A stretch of DNA of 64,000 nucleotides from Mycetocola_B reblochoni (lineage in GTDB: Bacteria; Actinomycetota; Actinomycetes; Actinomycetales; Microbacteriaceae), in NCBI RefSeq assembly GCF_003667525.1, contig NZ_RCUW01000003.1, positions 62,001 through 126,000 of the forward strand, in the 5' to 3' direction. Both the position numbers and the translations under genes were made by a program. Below, piece after piece: positions 26,448 through 35,419 of this stretch (within the stretch, counting starts at the first letter, position 1; every line of letters begins with the position of its first letter). The notes beneath the pieces were generated by a model. It was not told where the DNA came from, did not search any database, and was given only the letters and a program-made list of their open reading frames with translations.

Positions 26448-28081
26448 TCGGCCGGCGGCGCCGGTCCGCGCGCGTCCGAGACGACGCTCTGACCACGGAC
26501 ACCGAGACCGCCCCCGAGCCAGCACGCATCGTGCTCGAGCTGCGCGGGGTCACCGCCCGCGGGCCCGTCGGCGAGCTGCTCGTCGACGATGCCGACCTGG
26601 TCGTCGAACGCGGTCGCTGCCTGGGCGTGGTCGGCTCGTCCGGTTCCGGAAAGAGCCTGCTCGTCCGCGCCGCGATCGGCCTGCCCCCCGAGGGCGTTCA
26701 CTACCGGCGCCGCCGCTGGCGCATCGCCGGAACGGCGCTCGAGGGGGCATCCGACCGTGTGCTGAGCGGGCTGAGGGGCCGCACGATCGCGTACATCGGT
26801 CAGGACGCGCTCGGCGGCCTCGACCCGCTCCGCCCGATCGGCCGCGAGCTCGCCGACGTCCTGCGTCTGCACGGACGAGAGGGCGATGCGACGCCGGAGC
26901 GACTCCTGGCCGAGCTCGCCCGGCTCGGCCTGCACGGCGACGACACCCTTCTGGAGCGCCGTTCCGGGTCCCTCTCCGGGGGACAACGCCAGCGGGTGCT
27001 GCTCGCCGCCGCCCTGCTCGCCCGCCCCGAGGTGATCATCGCCGACGAGGCCACGACGGCGCTCGACACGGTGTCACAGCGCCAGGTGCTCGACGCCCTC
27101 GCCGCGGCGATGGCCGAGGGCACCGCCGTCGTTCTCGTCTCCCACGACCTCGCCGTCGTCGCGGAGCTGGCCGACCGTGTCGCCGTGATGGAGCGCGGGC
27201 GGGTGGTCGAGACCGGCAGCACGCGCCGGGTGCTCGAGGAGCCCCGCCGGGCGACGACCAGGGCGCTCCTGCGTGCGGCCGGCGCAGCCAGGCTGGCACC
27301 GCCGGCCGCGGAGCCGTCCCGCCCCGTGCTGGAGGCGACGGGGCTCACCGCACGCCACACGCACGGGGGCGTGGCGACCATCCACGATCTCTCACTGACG
27401 CTCGACCACGGCAGGACCCTCGGCCTGGTCGGTGCGTCCGGCTCGGGCAAAAGCACGCTCGCACGCATCCTTCTCGGCCTCATGCCCGTCGAGCAGGGCA
27501 CGGTCACCCTCGACGGCCACCGGTGGGTCCCCGCCCCCGAACGCGACCGCCGACCGTACCGTCGACGTGTCGCCGCCATCGCCCAGGATCCGGTGTCGAC
27601 GTTCGACCCTCGCCTCACCGTCGGACGGCTCCTGTCCGCGGCGATCCCCGGCAGGGACCCCGGCCACCGCCGCGCGTCGCGCCTGCTCGACGAGGTCGCC
27701 CTTCCGCCCGAGCTCGCCTCCGCCCACCCCGCGCGACTCTCCGGCGGCCAGCGCCAACGCGTCGCCATCGCCTGCGCGCTCGCGGGGGACCCGGAGGTCC
27801 TCATCTGCGACGAGGCCGTCACCGCCCTCGACGCGACCGTCCGGGAGGGCGTGCTCACCCTGCTCGCCGACATCCAGACCCGCACGGGAATGGCGATCCT
27901 TCTGATCGGCCACGACCTCTCCGTCGTCCGGCGCCTCGCCCACGAGATCGCCGTCCTCGACGAGGGCCGCATCGTCGACCGCCACCCCGTCGAGCGGTTC
28001 GACGAGGATGCCAGCCACGGCGCGACCCGCCGGCTGCTGGCCGCCGAGCCCCGCCCGCTCCGCCGAGGGGCGGCCGGGTGA
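26444..28081 (+). CDS. ABC transporter ATPase with two fused nucleotide-binding domains (DppD-DppF type)
   Basis: A 545-aa protein that joins the two ATPases normally encoded separately. Domain 1: Walker A 'GSSGSGKS', signature 'GSLSGGQRQRV', Walker B 'VIIADEATTALD'. Domain 2: 'GASGSGKSTLARILLG', signature 'ARLSGGQRQRVAIACAL', Walker B 'VLICDEAVTALD'. Both sites keep the catalytic Glu and a following His ('SHDLAVVAELAD', 'GHDLSVVRRLAH'), so both look able to hydrolyse ATP. It completes the importer. The C-terminus lacks a clear oligopeptide 4Fe-4S-type extension. Confidence 0.95.
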   Translation: MIGRRRRSARVRDDALTTDTETAPEPARIVLELRGVTARGPVGELLVDDADLVVERGRCLGVVGSSGSGKSLLVRAAIGLPPEGVHYRRRRWRIAGTALEGASDRVLSGLRGRTIAYIGQDALGGLDPLRPIGRELADVLRLHGREGDATPERLLAELARLGLHGDDTLLERRSGSLSGGQRQRVLLAAALLARPEVIIADEATTALDTVSQRQVLDALAAAMAEGTAVVLVSHDLAVVAELADRVAVMERGRVVETGSTRRVLEEPRRATTRALLRAAGAARLAPPAAEPSRPVLEATGLTARHTHGGVATIHDLSLTLDHGRTLGLVGASGSGKSTLARILLGLMPVEQGTVTLDGHRWVPAPERDRRPYRRRVAAIAQDPVSTFDPRLTVGRLLSAAIPGRDPGHRRASRLLDEVALPPELASAHPARLSGGQRQRVAIACALAGDPEVLICDEAVTALDATVREGVLTLLADIQTRTGMAILLIGHDLSVVRRLAHEIAVLDEGRIVDRHPVERFDEDASHGATRRLLAAEPRPLRRGAAG

Positions 28082-28167
28082 GGCGCCGCGCAGCCCGCGC
28101 GTGGTGACGCAGCGCGGCCGACGCCGTCGCCGGTGCGCGACCGCCGCGTCGTGCAACCTCACTGGGA

Positions 28168-28173
28168 TAGGCT
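28168..28173 (+). promoter_or_regulatory. -10 box upstream of valS
   Basis: TAGGCT would begin transcription near 28180, giving a leader of about 50 nt with an ACAGGAG ribosome site before the valS ATG. No clear -35 box was found. The short space between the ABC operon and this site (28082-28167) holds no other feature. Confidence 0.5.
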
Positions 28174-28228
28174 TGGCAGGTTCACCTTCTCGGCACGCAC
28201 ACACGGTGCCACCACAACAGGAGCCCAC

Positions 28229-30814
28229 ATGACTTTCTCCCCCGTTCCCGACAAGCCCGCCCTCGAGGGTCTCGAGAGCAAGTGGGACGGAACGTGGTCG
28301 GCCGCCGGCACCTACCGGTTCGACCGCGAGAACGCCGAACGCTCACGCGTGTTCTCCATCGACACTCCCCCGCCGACCGCCTCGGGCTCGCTCCACATCG
28401 GCCACGTCTTCAGCTACACGCACACCGACGTGATGGCACGTTTCCAGCGCATGCGGGGCAAGGACGTGTTCTACCCGCTCGGCTGGGACGACAACGGCCT
28501 GCCCACCGAGCGACGCGTGCAGAACTACTACGGCGTCCGCTGTGACCCGACGCTGCCGTACGACCCCGACTTCGTCCCGCCGTTCAGCGGCGGGGAGGGC
28601 AAAAGCGTCAAGGCCGCCGACCAGAAGCCCATCTCTCGGCGCAACTTCATCGAGCTCTGCGAGACGCTCACCATCGAGGATGAGAAGCAGTTCGAGGACC
28701 TCTACCGCCGCATCGGCCTGTCCGTCGACTGGAACCACAGCTACCGCACGATCAGCGACGAGTCGCTGCGCACCAGCCAGCTCGCCTTCCTCCGCAACCT
28801 GCACAGGGGCGAGGCGTACCAGGCGCTCGCCCCCACCCTCTGGGACGTCACCTTCCGCACCGCCGTCGCCCAGGCCGAGCTCGAGGACAAGGAGCAGCCG
28901 GGTGCCTACCACCGGCTGAGCTTCCACCGCCCCGACGGCGGCACCATCGAGATCGAGACGACCCGCCCCGAGCTGCTGCCCGCCTGCGTCGCCCTCGTCG
29001 CCCACCCGGATGACGAGCGCTACCGCGAGTACGTCGGTACCACGGTGACCAGCCCGGTCTTCGGCGTCGAGGTGCCCGTCCTCGCCCACCACCTCGCCCA
29101 GAAGGACAAGGGGGCGGGAATCGCCATGGTCTGCACCTTCGGCGACCTCACCGACGTCATCTGGTGGCGCGAGCTCGACCTGCCCAACCGCACCATCATC
29201 GGCACGGACGGCCGTGTGCTGCCCGAGGCGCCCTCCGCCATCACGAGCGAGCAGGGCATCGCCGCCTACGCGGAGCTCGCAGGCAAGACCGTGTTCAGCG
29301 CGAAGAAGCAGGTCGTCGAGCTGCTCACCGCCTCCGGAGACCTCATCGGCGAGCCGAAGCCGATCACGCACCCGGTGAAGTTCTTCGAGAAGGGCGACCG
29401 GCCGCTCGAGATCGTCTCCACCCGTCAGTGGTACATCAGCAACGGCGCGAAGGACCCCGCCCTCTCCGAGGCGCTGCTCGAGCGCGGCGCGGAGCTGAAC
29501 TGGCACCCCGACTTCATGCGGGTCAGGTACGACAACTGGGTCGGCGGCCTGAGCGGCGACTGGCTCATCTCCCGCCAGCGGTTCTTCGGCGTCCCCTTCC
29601 CGCTGTGGTATCCGGTCTCGGCCGACGGCGAGACCGACTTCGACTCCCCGATCGTTCCGAGCGAGGACCAGCTCCCCGTCGATCCGAGCAGCGACCCGGC
29701 CCCCGGCTACGACGAGTCCCAGCGTGGTGTCCCCGGCGGTTTCGTCGGCGAGCTGGACGTGATGGACACCTGGGCCACCTCCTCACTCACCCCTCAGCTG
29801 GCCGGTGGCTGGGAGCGCGACCCCAAGCTCTGGGCACTCACCGCGCCCTTCTCGCTCCGCCCCCAGGGGCAGGACATCATCCGCACCTGGCTGTTCTCGA
29901 CCGTGCTGCGCTCGCAGCTCGAGGACGGCCGGAGCCCCTGGAGCGACGCCGCGATCTCCGGTTTCATCGTCGACCCCGACCGCAAGAAGATGTCCAAGTC
30001 GAAGGGCAACGTGGTCACCCCTGCCGACATCCTCGAGCGCCACGGCTCGGACGCCGTCCGCTACTGGGCGGCGTCGAGCAGGCTGGGCACCGACGCCGCG
30101 TTCGACCCGCAGAACCCGACGCAGATGAAGATCGGCCGCCGCCTGGCGATCAAGATCCTCAACGCGTCGAAGTTCATCCTCGGTTTCGAGGCCGCTCCCG
30201 ACGCCCGCGTGACCGAGGCGCTGGACATCAGCATGCTCGCGACCCTGCGCCGCATCGTCGCCGACGCGACCGACGCGCTCGAGGCCTACGACCACGCGCG
30301 CGCCCTGGAGACGACGGAGACGTTCTTCTGGACGTTCTGCGACGACTACCTGGAACTGGTCAAGGAGCGCGCCTACTCCGGCGACACCGCCGCGCAGTCC
30401 TCAGCCGTCGCGGCGTTGCGGCACGCGCTCGACGTGCTGCTTCGCCTGTTCGCCCCGGTCGTCCCCTTCGCCACCGAGGAGGTCTGGTCGTGGTGGCACG
30501 AGGGCTCGGTGCACACCGCCAGCTGGCCGACGCCGGAGGAGCTCGACGCCGTCGCCTCGGGTGAGCCGGCGACCCTGGTCGCCACCAGTCAGGCACTGAC
30601 CCGGATCCGGCGGGCGAAGACCGACGCCAAGGTCTCTCAGAAGACCGGCGTGCGCCGTGCCGTCATCACCGCTCCCGCGGCCGAGCTGGCGGCGCTGCGG
30701 AGCGTGGAGGCCGACCTCCGCGCCGTCGGCCGCATCGCCGAGATCCACTTCACCGAGGGCGAGGAGCTCGCCGTGAGCGACATCGTCGTCGACAACGAGG
30801 AGGCCACAGCATGA
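28229..30814 (+). CDS. valS: Valine--tRNA ligase
   Basis: A class I synthetase of 861 aa. HIGH motif is 'SGSLHIGHVFSYTHTD', KMSKS motif is 'DRKKMSKSKGNVVTP', and the editing domain appears between them ('IEIETTRPELLPACVALVAHPDD'). The length and the 'GWDDNGLPTERRVQNYYGVRCDP' block fit the actinobacterial ValS type. ATG 28229 follows ACAGGAG. The next gene overlaps its stop by 4 nt. Confidence 0.97.
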   Translation: MTFSPVPDKPALEGLESKWDGTWSAAGTYRFDRENAERSRVFSIDTPPPTASGSLHIGHVFSYTHTDVMARFQRMRGKDVFYPLGWDDNGLPTERRVQNYYGVRCDPTLPYDPDFVPPFSGGEGKSVKAADQKPISRRNFIELCETLTIEDEKQFEDLYRRIGLSVDWNHSYRTISDESLRTSQLAFLRNLHRGEAYQALAPTLWDVTFRTAVAQAELEDKEQPGAYHRLSFHRPDGGTIEIETTRPELLPACVALVAHPDDERYREYVGTTVTSPVFGVEVPVLAHHLAQKDKGAGIAMVCTFGDLTDVIWWRELDLPNRTIIGTDGRVLPEAPSAITSEQGIAAYAELAGKTVFSAKKQVVELLTASGDLIGEPKPITHPVKFFEKGDRPLEIVSTRQWYISNGAKDPALSEALLERGAELNWHPDFMRVRYDNWVGGLSGDWLISRQRFFGVPFPLWYPVSADGETDFDSPIVPSEDQLPVDPSSDPAPGYDESQRGVPGGFVGELDVMDTWATSSLTPQLAGGWERDPKLWALTAPFSLRPQGQDIIRTWLFSTVLRSQLEDGRSPWSDAAISGFIVDPDRKKMSKSKGNVVTPADILERHGSDAVRYWAASSRLGTDAAFDPQNPTQMKIGRRLAIKILNASKFILGFEAAPDARVTEALDISMLATLRRIVADATDALEAYDHARALETTETFFWTFCDDYLELVKERAYSGDTAAQSSAVAALRHALDVLLRLFAPVVPFATEEVWSWWHEGSVHTASWPTPEELDAVASGEPATLVATSQALTRIRRAKTDAKVSQKTGVRRAVITAPAAELAALRSVEADLRAVGRIAEIHFTEGEELAVSDIVVDNEEATA

Positions 30815-31242
30815 GCATCGACACCGTCAGGCCCGTCAGCGAGCGGGACTTCTTCCTCTGGTATCCGCTGTTCTCCCGGCACGCGGGCGGCACGGACGAG
30901 GCACCCGTGAGCGATCGCATCGCCGTACAGCTGTGGCAGTGGCTGACCACCGACGCCGAGGCGATCCAGGGCAGGCTCCTCCTCGGCGAGGACGGCGACG
31001 TTCGTGCCGTGGCTCACGTCCGCTCGGTCCCCGTCACGACGACGGCGACACGGTCGCTGGTCATCGACGACCTCTTCGCCGCGGACCCGTCGGACACGGC
31101 GGCGACGATCGCGCTGTTCGACGCGGTCACCACCGAGGCGCGAGACGGCGGATACACGACGGTCCGCTGGCAGGACGACGTGGCGGAGCTCGGCGACGCG
31201 GGCGAGCTGGTCGAGGACCTCTGGCGCGAGCTCCCGCTGTGA
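30811..31242 (+). CDS. GNAT-like N-acetyltransferase-fold protein
   Basis: A 143-aa protein whose order of elements suggests a GNAT fold: 'VRAVAHVRSVPV' (beta 4-like), 'SLVIDDLFAADPSDTAATIALFDAVTTEARDGGYTTVRWQDD' (beta 4 to alpha 4 region). The usual acetyl-CoA pyrophosphate loop (R/QxxGxG/A) is not intact ('DPSDTAA'), so activity is uncertain. It overlaps valS in an ATGA junction, so it is co-translated. Substrate unknown. Confidence 0.6.
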   Translation: MSIDTVRPVSERDFFLWYPLFSRHAGGTDEAPVSDRIAVQLWQWLTTDAEAIQGRLLLGEDGDVRAVAHVRSVPVTTTATRSLVIDDLFAADPSDTAATIALFDAVTTEARDGGYTTVRWQDDVAELGDAGELVEDLWRELPL

Positions 31243-31357
31243 CCAACCGCGAACACGAGCGGTCGCGTGCCCCGCGGACTCTCGCGGGTCGGCGCGGTCG
31301 GGCTGTGCGCTCCGCACGGTCGGCGACCCCGACGGCACGCCGGCGGAGCGGGCACTG

Positions 31358-31591
31358 ATGCAGATCGGCACGCGGTGGAGGGTGGGCGCCCCGATCCCGG
31401 TCCGCCTCGACGAGCGCTACCTCGCGGAGGTCGACGCCGCCGAGGACAGGCTCAGACGCCGTGTCGACGACGCCGACAGCTACGTGTGGACGCTGAGCTG
31501 GCTCGAGGGTCGCGCCGTGCTCGAGCTGGAGGACGGCACGGTGGTCAGCAGCACCCCGCAGGGTGATGTCGTGACGATCATCGACATCTGA
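31358..31591 (+). CDS. Small hypothetical protein
   Basis: A 77-aa soluble protein with motifs 'GTRWRVGAPIPVRL' and 'YVWTLSWLEGRAVLELEDGTVV'. I do not recognise a family. ATG 31358 is preceded by GGAG at 9-nt spacing. Codon usage with G/C at most third positions supports coding. It lies downstream of valS and the GNAT-like gene and could belong to their transcript. Confidence 0.6.
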   Translation: MQIGTRWRVGAPIPVRLDERYLAEVDAAEDRLRRRVDDADSYVWTLSWLEGRAVLELEDGTVVSSTPQGDVVTIIDI

Positions 31592-31599
31592 TCGCCAGC

Positions 31600-31618
31600 C
31601 CCGGCACGGACAGCCGGG
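31600..31618. terminator. Short convergent hairpin
   Basis: CCCGGC and GCCGGG flank a 7-nt loop between the convergent small hypothetical gene and the methyltransferase. The stem is short, so this is a weak candidate. Confidence 0.3.
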
Positions 31619-32431
31619 TCAGGGCCGGCGGCGTGCGATCAGTTCACCGTGCGGCACGGCGAACCAGCCGCGCTCATCCGTGGCCCAATCCCGCCAGGCG
31701 GCGCTGATGCGGCGCAGACCGTCGAGGTCCGCCAGCCCGCTCTCGATCGCCTGGACGGCGATGTCGGACTCGAGGAGACGCTCCGCCCACCCGTTCCCCC
31801 ACCACTCGCGGTCCGCATCCGAGGCGAACGACCACACGGAGGCGCCCGAGTACTGCACCTCGAGCCCGGCCTCCATGGCCCAGGCCTTGAGCGACGCACC
31901 GGCGTCCGGATCACCGCCGTTGCGTTCGGCGAGACGGTGGTAGAGCGTCATCCACTCCTCGAGCCCGTCGAGGCGCGGGAACCAGCTCGCGGACCCGTAG
32001 ACCACGTCCCTGACCGCGACGATCCCTCCCGGTGTGAGCACTCGCGCGAACTCGACGAGCGCCCGCACCGGGTCGGCGAGGTGCTGCAGCAGCTGGTGGG
32101 CGTGCACGATGTCGACGCTCGCATCCGGCAGTCCCGTCGCGTAGGCGTCACCGACGTGGAAGACCACGTTCGCGGCCTCGCGGTCGATGGCACGTTGCCT
32201 GGCCTCGTGCACCACGTCGGGGTCGGCATCGATGCCCACGACCTCTCCGCGGGGACCGACCGCGTCGGCCAGTCCGATGCTGATGGTGCCCGGCCCCGAC
32301 CCGACGTCGAGGATCCGCTGTCCCTCGCGGAGGAAGGGGACCAGGTAGGCCGCCGAGTTCTGGACCGTCCTCCAGCGGTGCGATCGGAGCACGCTGTCGT
32401 GGTGCCCCAGGGTGTACCGCTCCTCGCTCAT
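31619..32431 (-). CDS. Class I SAM-dependent methyltransferase (UbiE/ArsM-like)
   Basis: A 270-aa Rossmann-fold methyltransferase. Motif I is 'ILDVGSGPGTISIGLAD' (about residues 40-56), followed by the acidic post-I 'VVGIDADPDVV', and 'SVDIVHAHQLLQHLADPVRALVEFARVLTPGGIVAV' forms motifs II and III. The substrate is not evident; such proteins are often annotated as menaquinone or small-molecule methyltransferases. The gene stands alone between valS-related genes and clpX. Confidence 0.88.
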   Translation of the reverse strand: MSEERYTLGHHDSVLRSHRWRTVQNSAAYLVPFLREGQRILDVGSGPGTISIGLADAVGPRGEVVGIDADPDVVHEARQRAIDREAANVVFHVGDAYATGLPDASVDIVHAHQLLQHLADPVRALVEFARVLTPGGIVAVRDVVYGSASWFPRLDGLEEWMTLYHRLAERNGGDPDAGASLKAWAMEAGLEVQYSGASVWSFASDADREWWGNGWAERLLESDIAVQAIESGLADLDGLRRISAAWRDWATDERGWFAVPHGELIARRRP

Positions 32432-32529
32432 CGCACGTGCCTACGCGTCGACCGCGGCAGTCGTCGTCGCTGGTGTTCCGGCGCCGCCGACCGGGTCGGA
32501 CCGTCCAGGAGCGAAAGCGACGAGGACGC

Positions 32530-33807
32530 TCATGCGGACTTCGACTCGCGTCCCTGCTCGATCGGAACGATGGTGGGCGCGGCGTTCTCGACCACGGACT
32601 CGCGGGTCACGACCACGCGTGCGACGTCGTCGCTCGACGGGACCTCGAACATGATCGGACCCAGCACCTCCTCCATGATCGCGCGCAGACCCCTGGCACC
32701 GGTCTTGCGCAGCACGGCGAGGTCGGCGATCGCCTGCAAGGCGTCGGGAGTGAACTCGAGCTCGACCCCTTCCAGCTCGAACATGCGCTGGTACTGCTTG
32801 ACGAGCGCGTTCTTCGGCTCGGTGAGGATGTCCATGAGCGCCTCGGCGTCGAGCGGGGTCACCGTCGTGACGACGGGAAGCCGACCGATGAACTCGGGGA
32901 TCAGGCCGAACTTGTGCAGATCCTCTGGGAGCACCTCGCTGAAGGCGTCGGCGCTGTCGTCCTGGATGTTCAGCGGGGCGCCGAAGCCGATGCCCTTCTT
33001 GCCGGAGCGCGAGGAGATGATGTCCTCAAGCCCCGCGAAGGCCCCGGCGACGATGAAGAGAACGTTCGTCGTGTCCACCTGGATGAACTCCTGGTGCGGG
33101 TGCTTCCGCCCGCCCTGCGGCGGCACCGATGCGACGGTGCCCTCGAGGATCTTCAGCAGCGCCTGCTGAACGCCCTCACCGGAGACGTCCCTCGTGATCG
33201 ACGGGTTCTCCGCCTTGCGGGCCACCTTGTCGATCTCGTCGATGTAGATGATGCCGGTCTCCGCCCGTTTGACGTCGTAGTCGGCCGCCTGAAGGAGCTT
33301 GAGCAGGATGTTCTCGACGTCTTCGCCGACGTAGCCGGCCTCGGTCAGAGCCGTCGCGTCCGCGACGGCGAACGGGACGTTCAACTGCTTGGCCAGGGTC
33401 TGCGCGAGGTAGGTCTTACCGCACCCGGTCGGACCGATCATGAGGATGTTGCTCTTCGCGATCTCGACGTCGGTCGTGATCGCATCGGCACTGGCCAGGG
33501 TCTGAAGGGAACGGACCCGCTTGTAGTGGTTGTAGACGGCGACGGCGAGCGACCGCTTGGCGAGCTCCTGCCCGATGACGTACTCGCTGAGGTAGGAGAA
33601 GATCTCCTTCGGCTTGGGCAGGACGAACTCGGTCTCCGTGCCCTCGCTGGCCTCGGCGAGGCGCTCCTCGATGATCTCATTGCAGAGCTCGACGCACTCG
33701 TCACAGATGTACACGCCGGGACCGGCGATCAGCTGCTGCACCTGCTTCTGGCTCTTGCCGCAGAACGAACACTTGAGCAGATCCGCGCTCTCCCCGATTC
33801 GGGCCAT
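32530..33807 (-). CDS. clpX: ATP-dependent Clp protease ATP-binding subunit ClpX
   Basis: ClpX unfolds tagged proteins and feeds them to ClpP1P2. The 425-aa protein has the N-terminal zinc-binding domain (CSFC at residues 13-16, CDEC at 35-38), AAA+ Walker A 'GPTGCGKT', Walker B '[12 protein letters not shown]', and the ClpP-docking IGF loop as '[10 protein letters not shown]'. The ATG follows GGGAG. A separate TAGGCT promoter box and a terminator upstream (33901-33929) suggest it is transcribed apart from clpP1P2. Region 32432-32529 after it shows no clear feature. Confidence 0.98.
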   Translation of the reverse strand: MARIGESADLLKCSFCGKSQKQVQQLIAGPGVYICDECVELCNEIIEERLAEASEGTETEFVLPKPKEIFSYLSEYVIGQELAKRSLAVAVYNHYKRVRSLQTLASADAITTDVEIAKSNILMIGPTGCGKTYLAQTLAKQLNVPFAVADATALTEAGYVGEDVENILLKLLQAADYDVKRAETGIIYIDEIDKVARKAENPSITRDVSGEGVQQALLKILEGTVASVPPQGGRKHPHQEFIQVDTTNVLFIVAGAFAGLEDIISSRSGKKGIGFGAPLNIQDDSADAFSEVLPEDLHKFGLIPEFIGRLPVVTTVTPLDAEALMDILTEPKNALVKQYQRMFELEGVELEFTPDALQAIADLAVLRKTGARGLRAIMEEVLGPIMFEVPSSDDVARVVVTRESVVENAAPTIVPIEQGRESKSA

Positions 33808-33846
33808 GCTGAACCACTCCCTCTCCGACCATCGGCTCTGACCTCG

Positions 33847-33852
33847 AGCCTA
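33847..33852 (-). promoter_or_regulatory. -10 box of clpX
   Basis: TAGGCT (preceded by T) on the minus strand would start mRNA near 33840, about 33 nt before the clpX ATG. No consensus -35 was found. Confidence 0.5.
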
Positions 33853-33900
33853 ACCCAGGCCACCGACAACACCGGACACATCCCGTCACGACAGGCCTCG

Positions 33901-33929
33901 GGGCGGTGGCGAGAAACTCGCCACCGCCC
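33901..33929 (-). terminator. Hairpin terminator after clpP2
   Basis: A perfect 13-bp stem (GGGCGGTGGCGAG/CTCGCCACCGCCC) with an AAA loop lies 14 nt past the clpP2 stop. It separates the clpP1P2 unit from clpX. Confidence 0.75.
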
Positions 33930-33943
33930 CGGAGCCGCCACAA

Positions 33944-34609
33944 TCAGGACTCGATCGCTGCGGGGACGTTCTTCCTGCTCGTCAGGACCTGGTCGATCAG
34001 GCCGTAGTCGAGAGCCTCCTGCGCGGACAGGATCTTGTCGCGATCGATGTCGCGGTTCACCTCGTCGACGTTCCGCTTCGAGTGCCGGGCGAGGGTCTCC
34101 TCAAGCCAGCTGCGCATGCGGAGCATCTCGGCGGCCTGGATCTCGATGTCCGAGGCCTGACCACCGCCCTGCTGAACAGCCGGCTGGTGGATGAGGATAC
34201 GCGCGTTCGGGAGGGCCAGACGCTTGCCCGGAGCACCGGCGGCCATCAGCACGGCCGCCGCGGAGGCCGCCTGCCCGAGCACGATCGTCTGAACCTCGGG
34301 ACGGATGTACTGCATCGTGTCGTAGATCGCCGTCATCGCGGTGAACGATCCACCGGGAGAGTTGATGTACATCTGGATGTCGCGATCCGGGTCCATGCTC
34401 TCCAGGACGAGCAGCTGCGCCATGATGTCGTCGGCCGAGGCGTCGTCCACCTGCACGCCGAGGAAGATGATGCGGTCCTCGAACAGCTTGGCGTAGGGGT
34501 CCTGCCGCTTGTAGCCGTAAGCGGTGCGCTCTTCGAAGCTCGGCAGGATGTAGCGCGACGAGGGCGACTGGGCGCGAGCGCCGGACGCGCTGATCAGGGG
34601 TGATTCCAT
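33944..34609 (-). CDS. clpP2: ATP-dependent Clp protease proteolytic subunit ClpP2
   Basis: The second ClpP of the actinobacterial ClpP1P2 heterocomplex. The 221-aa protein has Ser116 in 'GQAASAAAV' and His141 in 'ILIHQP' of the catalytic triad, and an N-terminal propeptide-like region before '[12 protein letters not shown]'. ATG 34609 is chosen for its AAGGACAG ribosome site; an upstream frame to 34642 exists. It follows clpP1 by 29 nt. Confidence 0.97.
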   Translation of the reverse strand: MESPLISASGARAQSPSSRYILPSFEERTAYGYKRQDPYAKLFEDRIIFLGVQVDDASADDIMAQLLVLESMDPDRDIQMYINSPGGSFTAMTAIYDTMQYIRPEVQTIVLGQAASAAAVLMAAGAPGKRLALPNARILIHQPAVQQGGGQASDIEIQAAEMLRMRSWLEETLARHSKRNVDEVNRDIDRDKILSAQEALDYGLIDQVLTSRKNVPAAIES

Positions 34610-34638
34610 TGTTCTGTCCTTCGATCTGTCTCGCGTGG

Positions 34639-35226
34639 TCACTCGGCCTGGGTTCCGCCACCGCCGGCGACGTCGACGGCCGACTCACGGATGTGGTCGA
34701 CGAAGCCGTAGTCGAGCGCCTCCTGCGCGGTGAACCAGCGGTCCCGGTCGCCGTCCTGGTTGATCTGCTCGACGCTCTTGCCCGTCTGCGCCGCGGTGAT
34801 CTCCGCCAGCCGCTGCTTCATCGACAGGATGAGCTGCGCCTGGGTCTGGATGTCACTGGCCGTTCCGCCGAAGCCACCGTGCGGCTGGTGCAGCAGCACA
34901 CGCGCGTTCGGCGTGATGTAGCGCTTGCCCTTGGTCCCTGCGGTCAGCAGGAGCTGGCCCATCGAGGCCGCCATCCCGATCCCGACCGTGACGATGTCGT
35001 TCGGCACGAACTGCATGGTGTCGTAGATCGCCATGCCCGCGGTGATCGAGCCACCGGGAGAGTTGATGTAGAGGTAGATGTCACGCTCAGAGTCCTCCGC
35101 TGCGAGCAGCAGAAGCTTGGCCGCGATCTCGTTCGCGTTGTCGTCCCGCACCTCTGAGCCGAGCCAGATGATGCGATCCTTCAGCAGTCGGTCAAAAACA
35201 CTGGGGGTCAGTGTCGGTTCGGCCAT
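34639..35226 (-). CDS. clpP1: ATP-dependent Clp protease proteolytic subunit ClpP1
   Basis: A 195-aa ClpP with catalytic Ser88 ('GMAASMG') and His113 ('VLLHQPHGG'). It is the first of the paired clpP genes; both are needed for an active tetradecamer in actinobacteria. ATG 35226 follows GGAG. A ClgR-like palindrome and a -10 box lie upstream. Confidence 0.97.
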   Translation of the reverse strand: MAEPTLTPSVFDRLLKDRIIWLGSEVRDDNANEIAAKLLLLAAEDSERDIYLYINSPGGSITAGMAIYDTMQFVPNDIVTVGIGMAASMGQLLLTAGTKGKRYITPNARVLLHQPHGGFGGTASDIQTQAQLILSMKQRLAEITAAQTGKSVEQINQDGDRDRWFTAQEALDYGFVDHIRESAVDVAGGGGTQAE

Positions 35227-35260
35227 ATCGAGCTCCGTTTCACTTGTCGCTTCGTGTTCG

Positions 35261-35266
35261 AATCTA
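35261..35266 (-). promoter_or_regulatory. -10 box of clpP1P2
   Basis: TAGATT on the minus strand gives a start near 35254, about 28 nt before the clpP1 ATG. Confidence 0.45.
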
Positions 35267-35296
35267 TCGGCTGCAACAGCGCCCCGCGGTCGTGTT

Positions 35297-35307
35297 CGCC
35301 CACGGCG
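35297..35307 (-). promoter_or_regulatory. ClgR-like operator upstream of clpP1P2
   Basis: CGCCCACGGCG fits the published ClgR core CGCYNANRGCG exactly and is centred about 48 nt upstream of the predicted clpP1 transcription start, a typical activator position. ClgR activates clpP1P2 in Streptomyces, Corynebacterium and Mycobacterium. The clgR gene itself is not in this window. Confidence 0.5.
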
Positions 35308-35370
35308 TGCGCAGGCACCCACCGGCCCGTGGGAAACCGGGACGAACGACCCCGCACCGACACGGAACGA

Positions 35371-35405
35371 CGCTGGGCCGCCCCGATGATCGGGACGGCC
35401 CAGCG
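35371..35405 (-). terminator. Hairpin terminator after tig
   Basis: A GC-rich near-perfect stem (outer arm CGCTGGGCC/GGCCCAGCG, inner CCCGAT/ATCGGG) lies 15 nt beyond the trigger factor stop. It isolates tig from clpP1P2. Confidence 0.7.
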
Positions 35406-35419
35406 TGAAGGGACGATGC

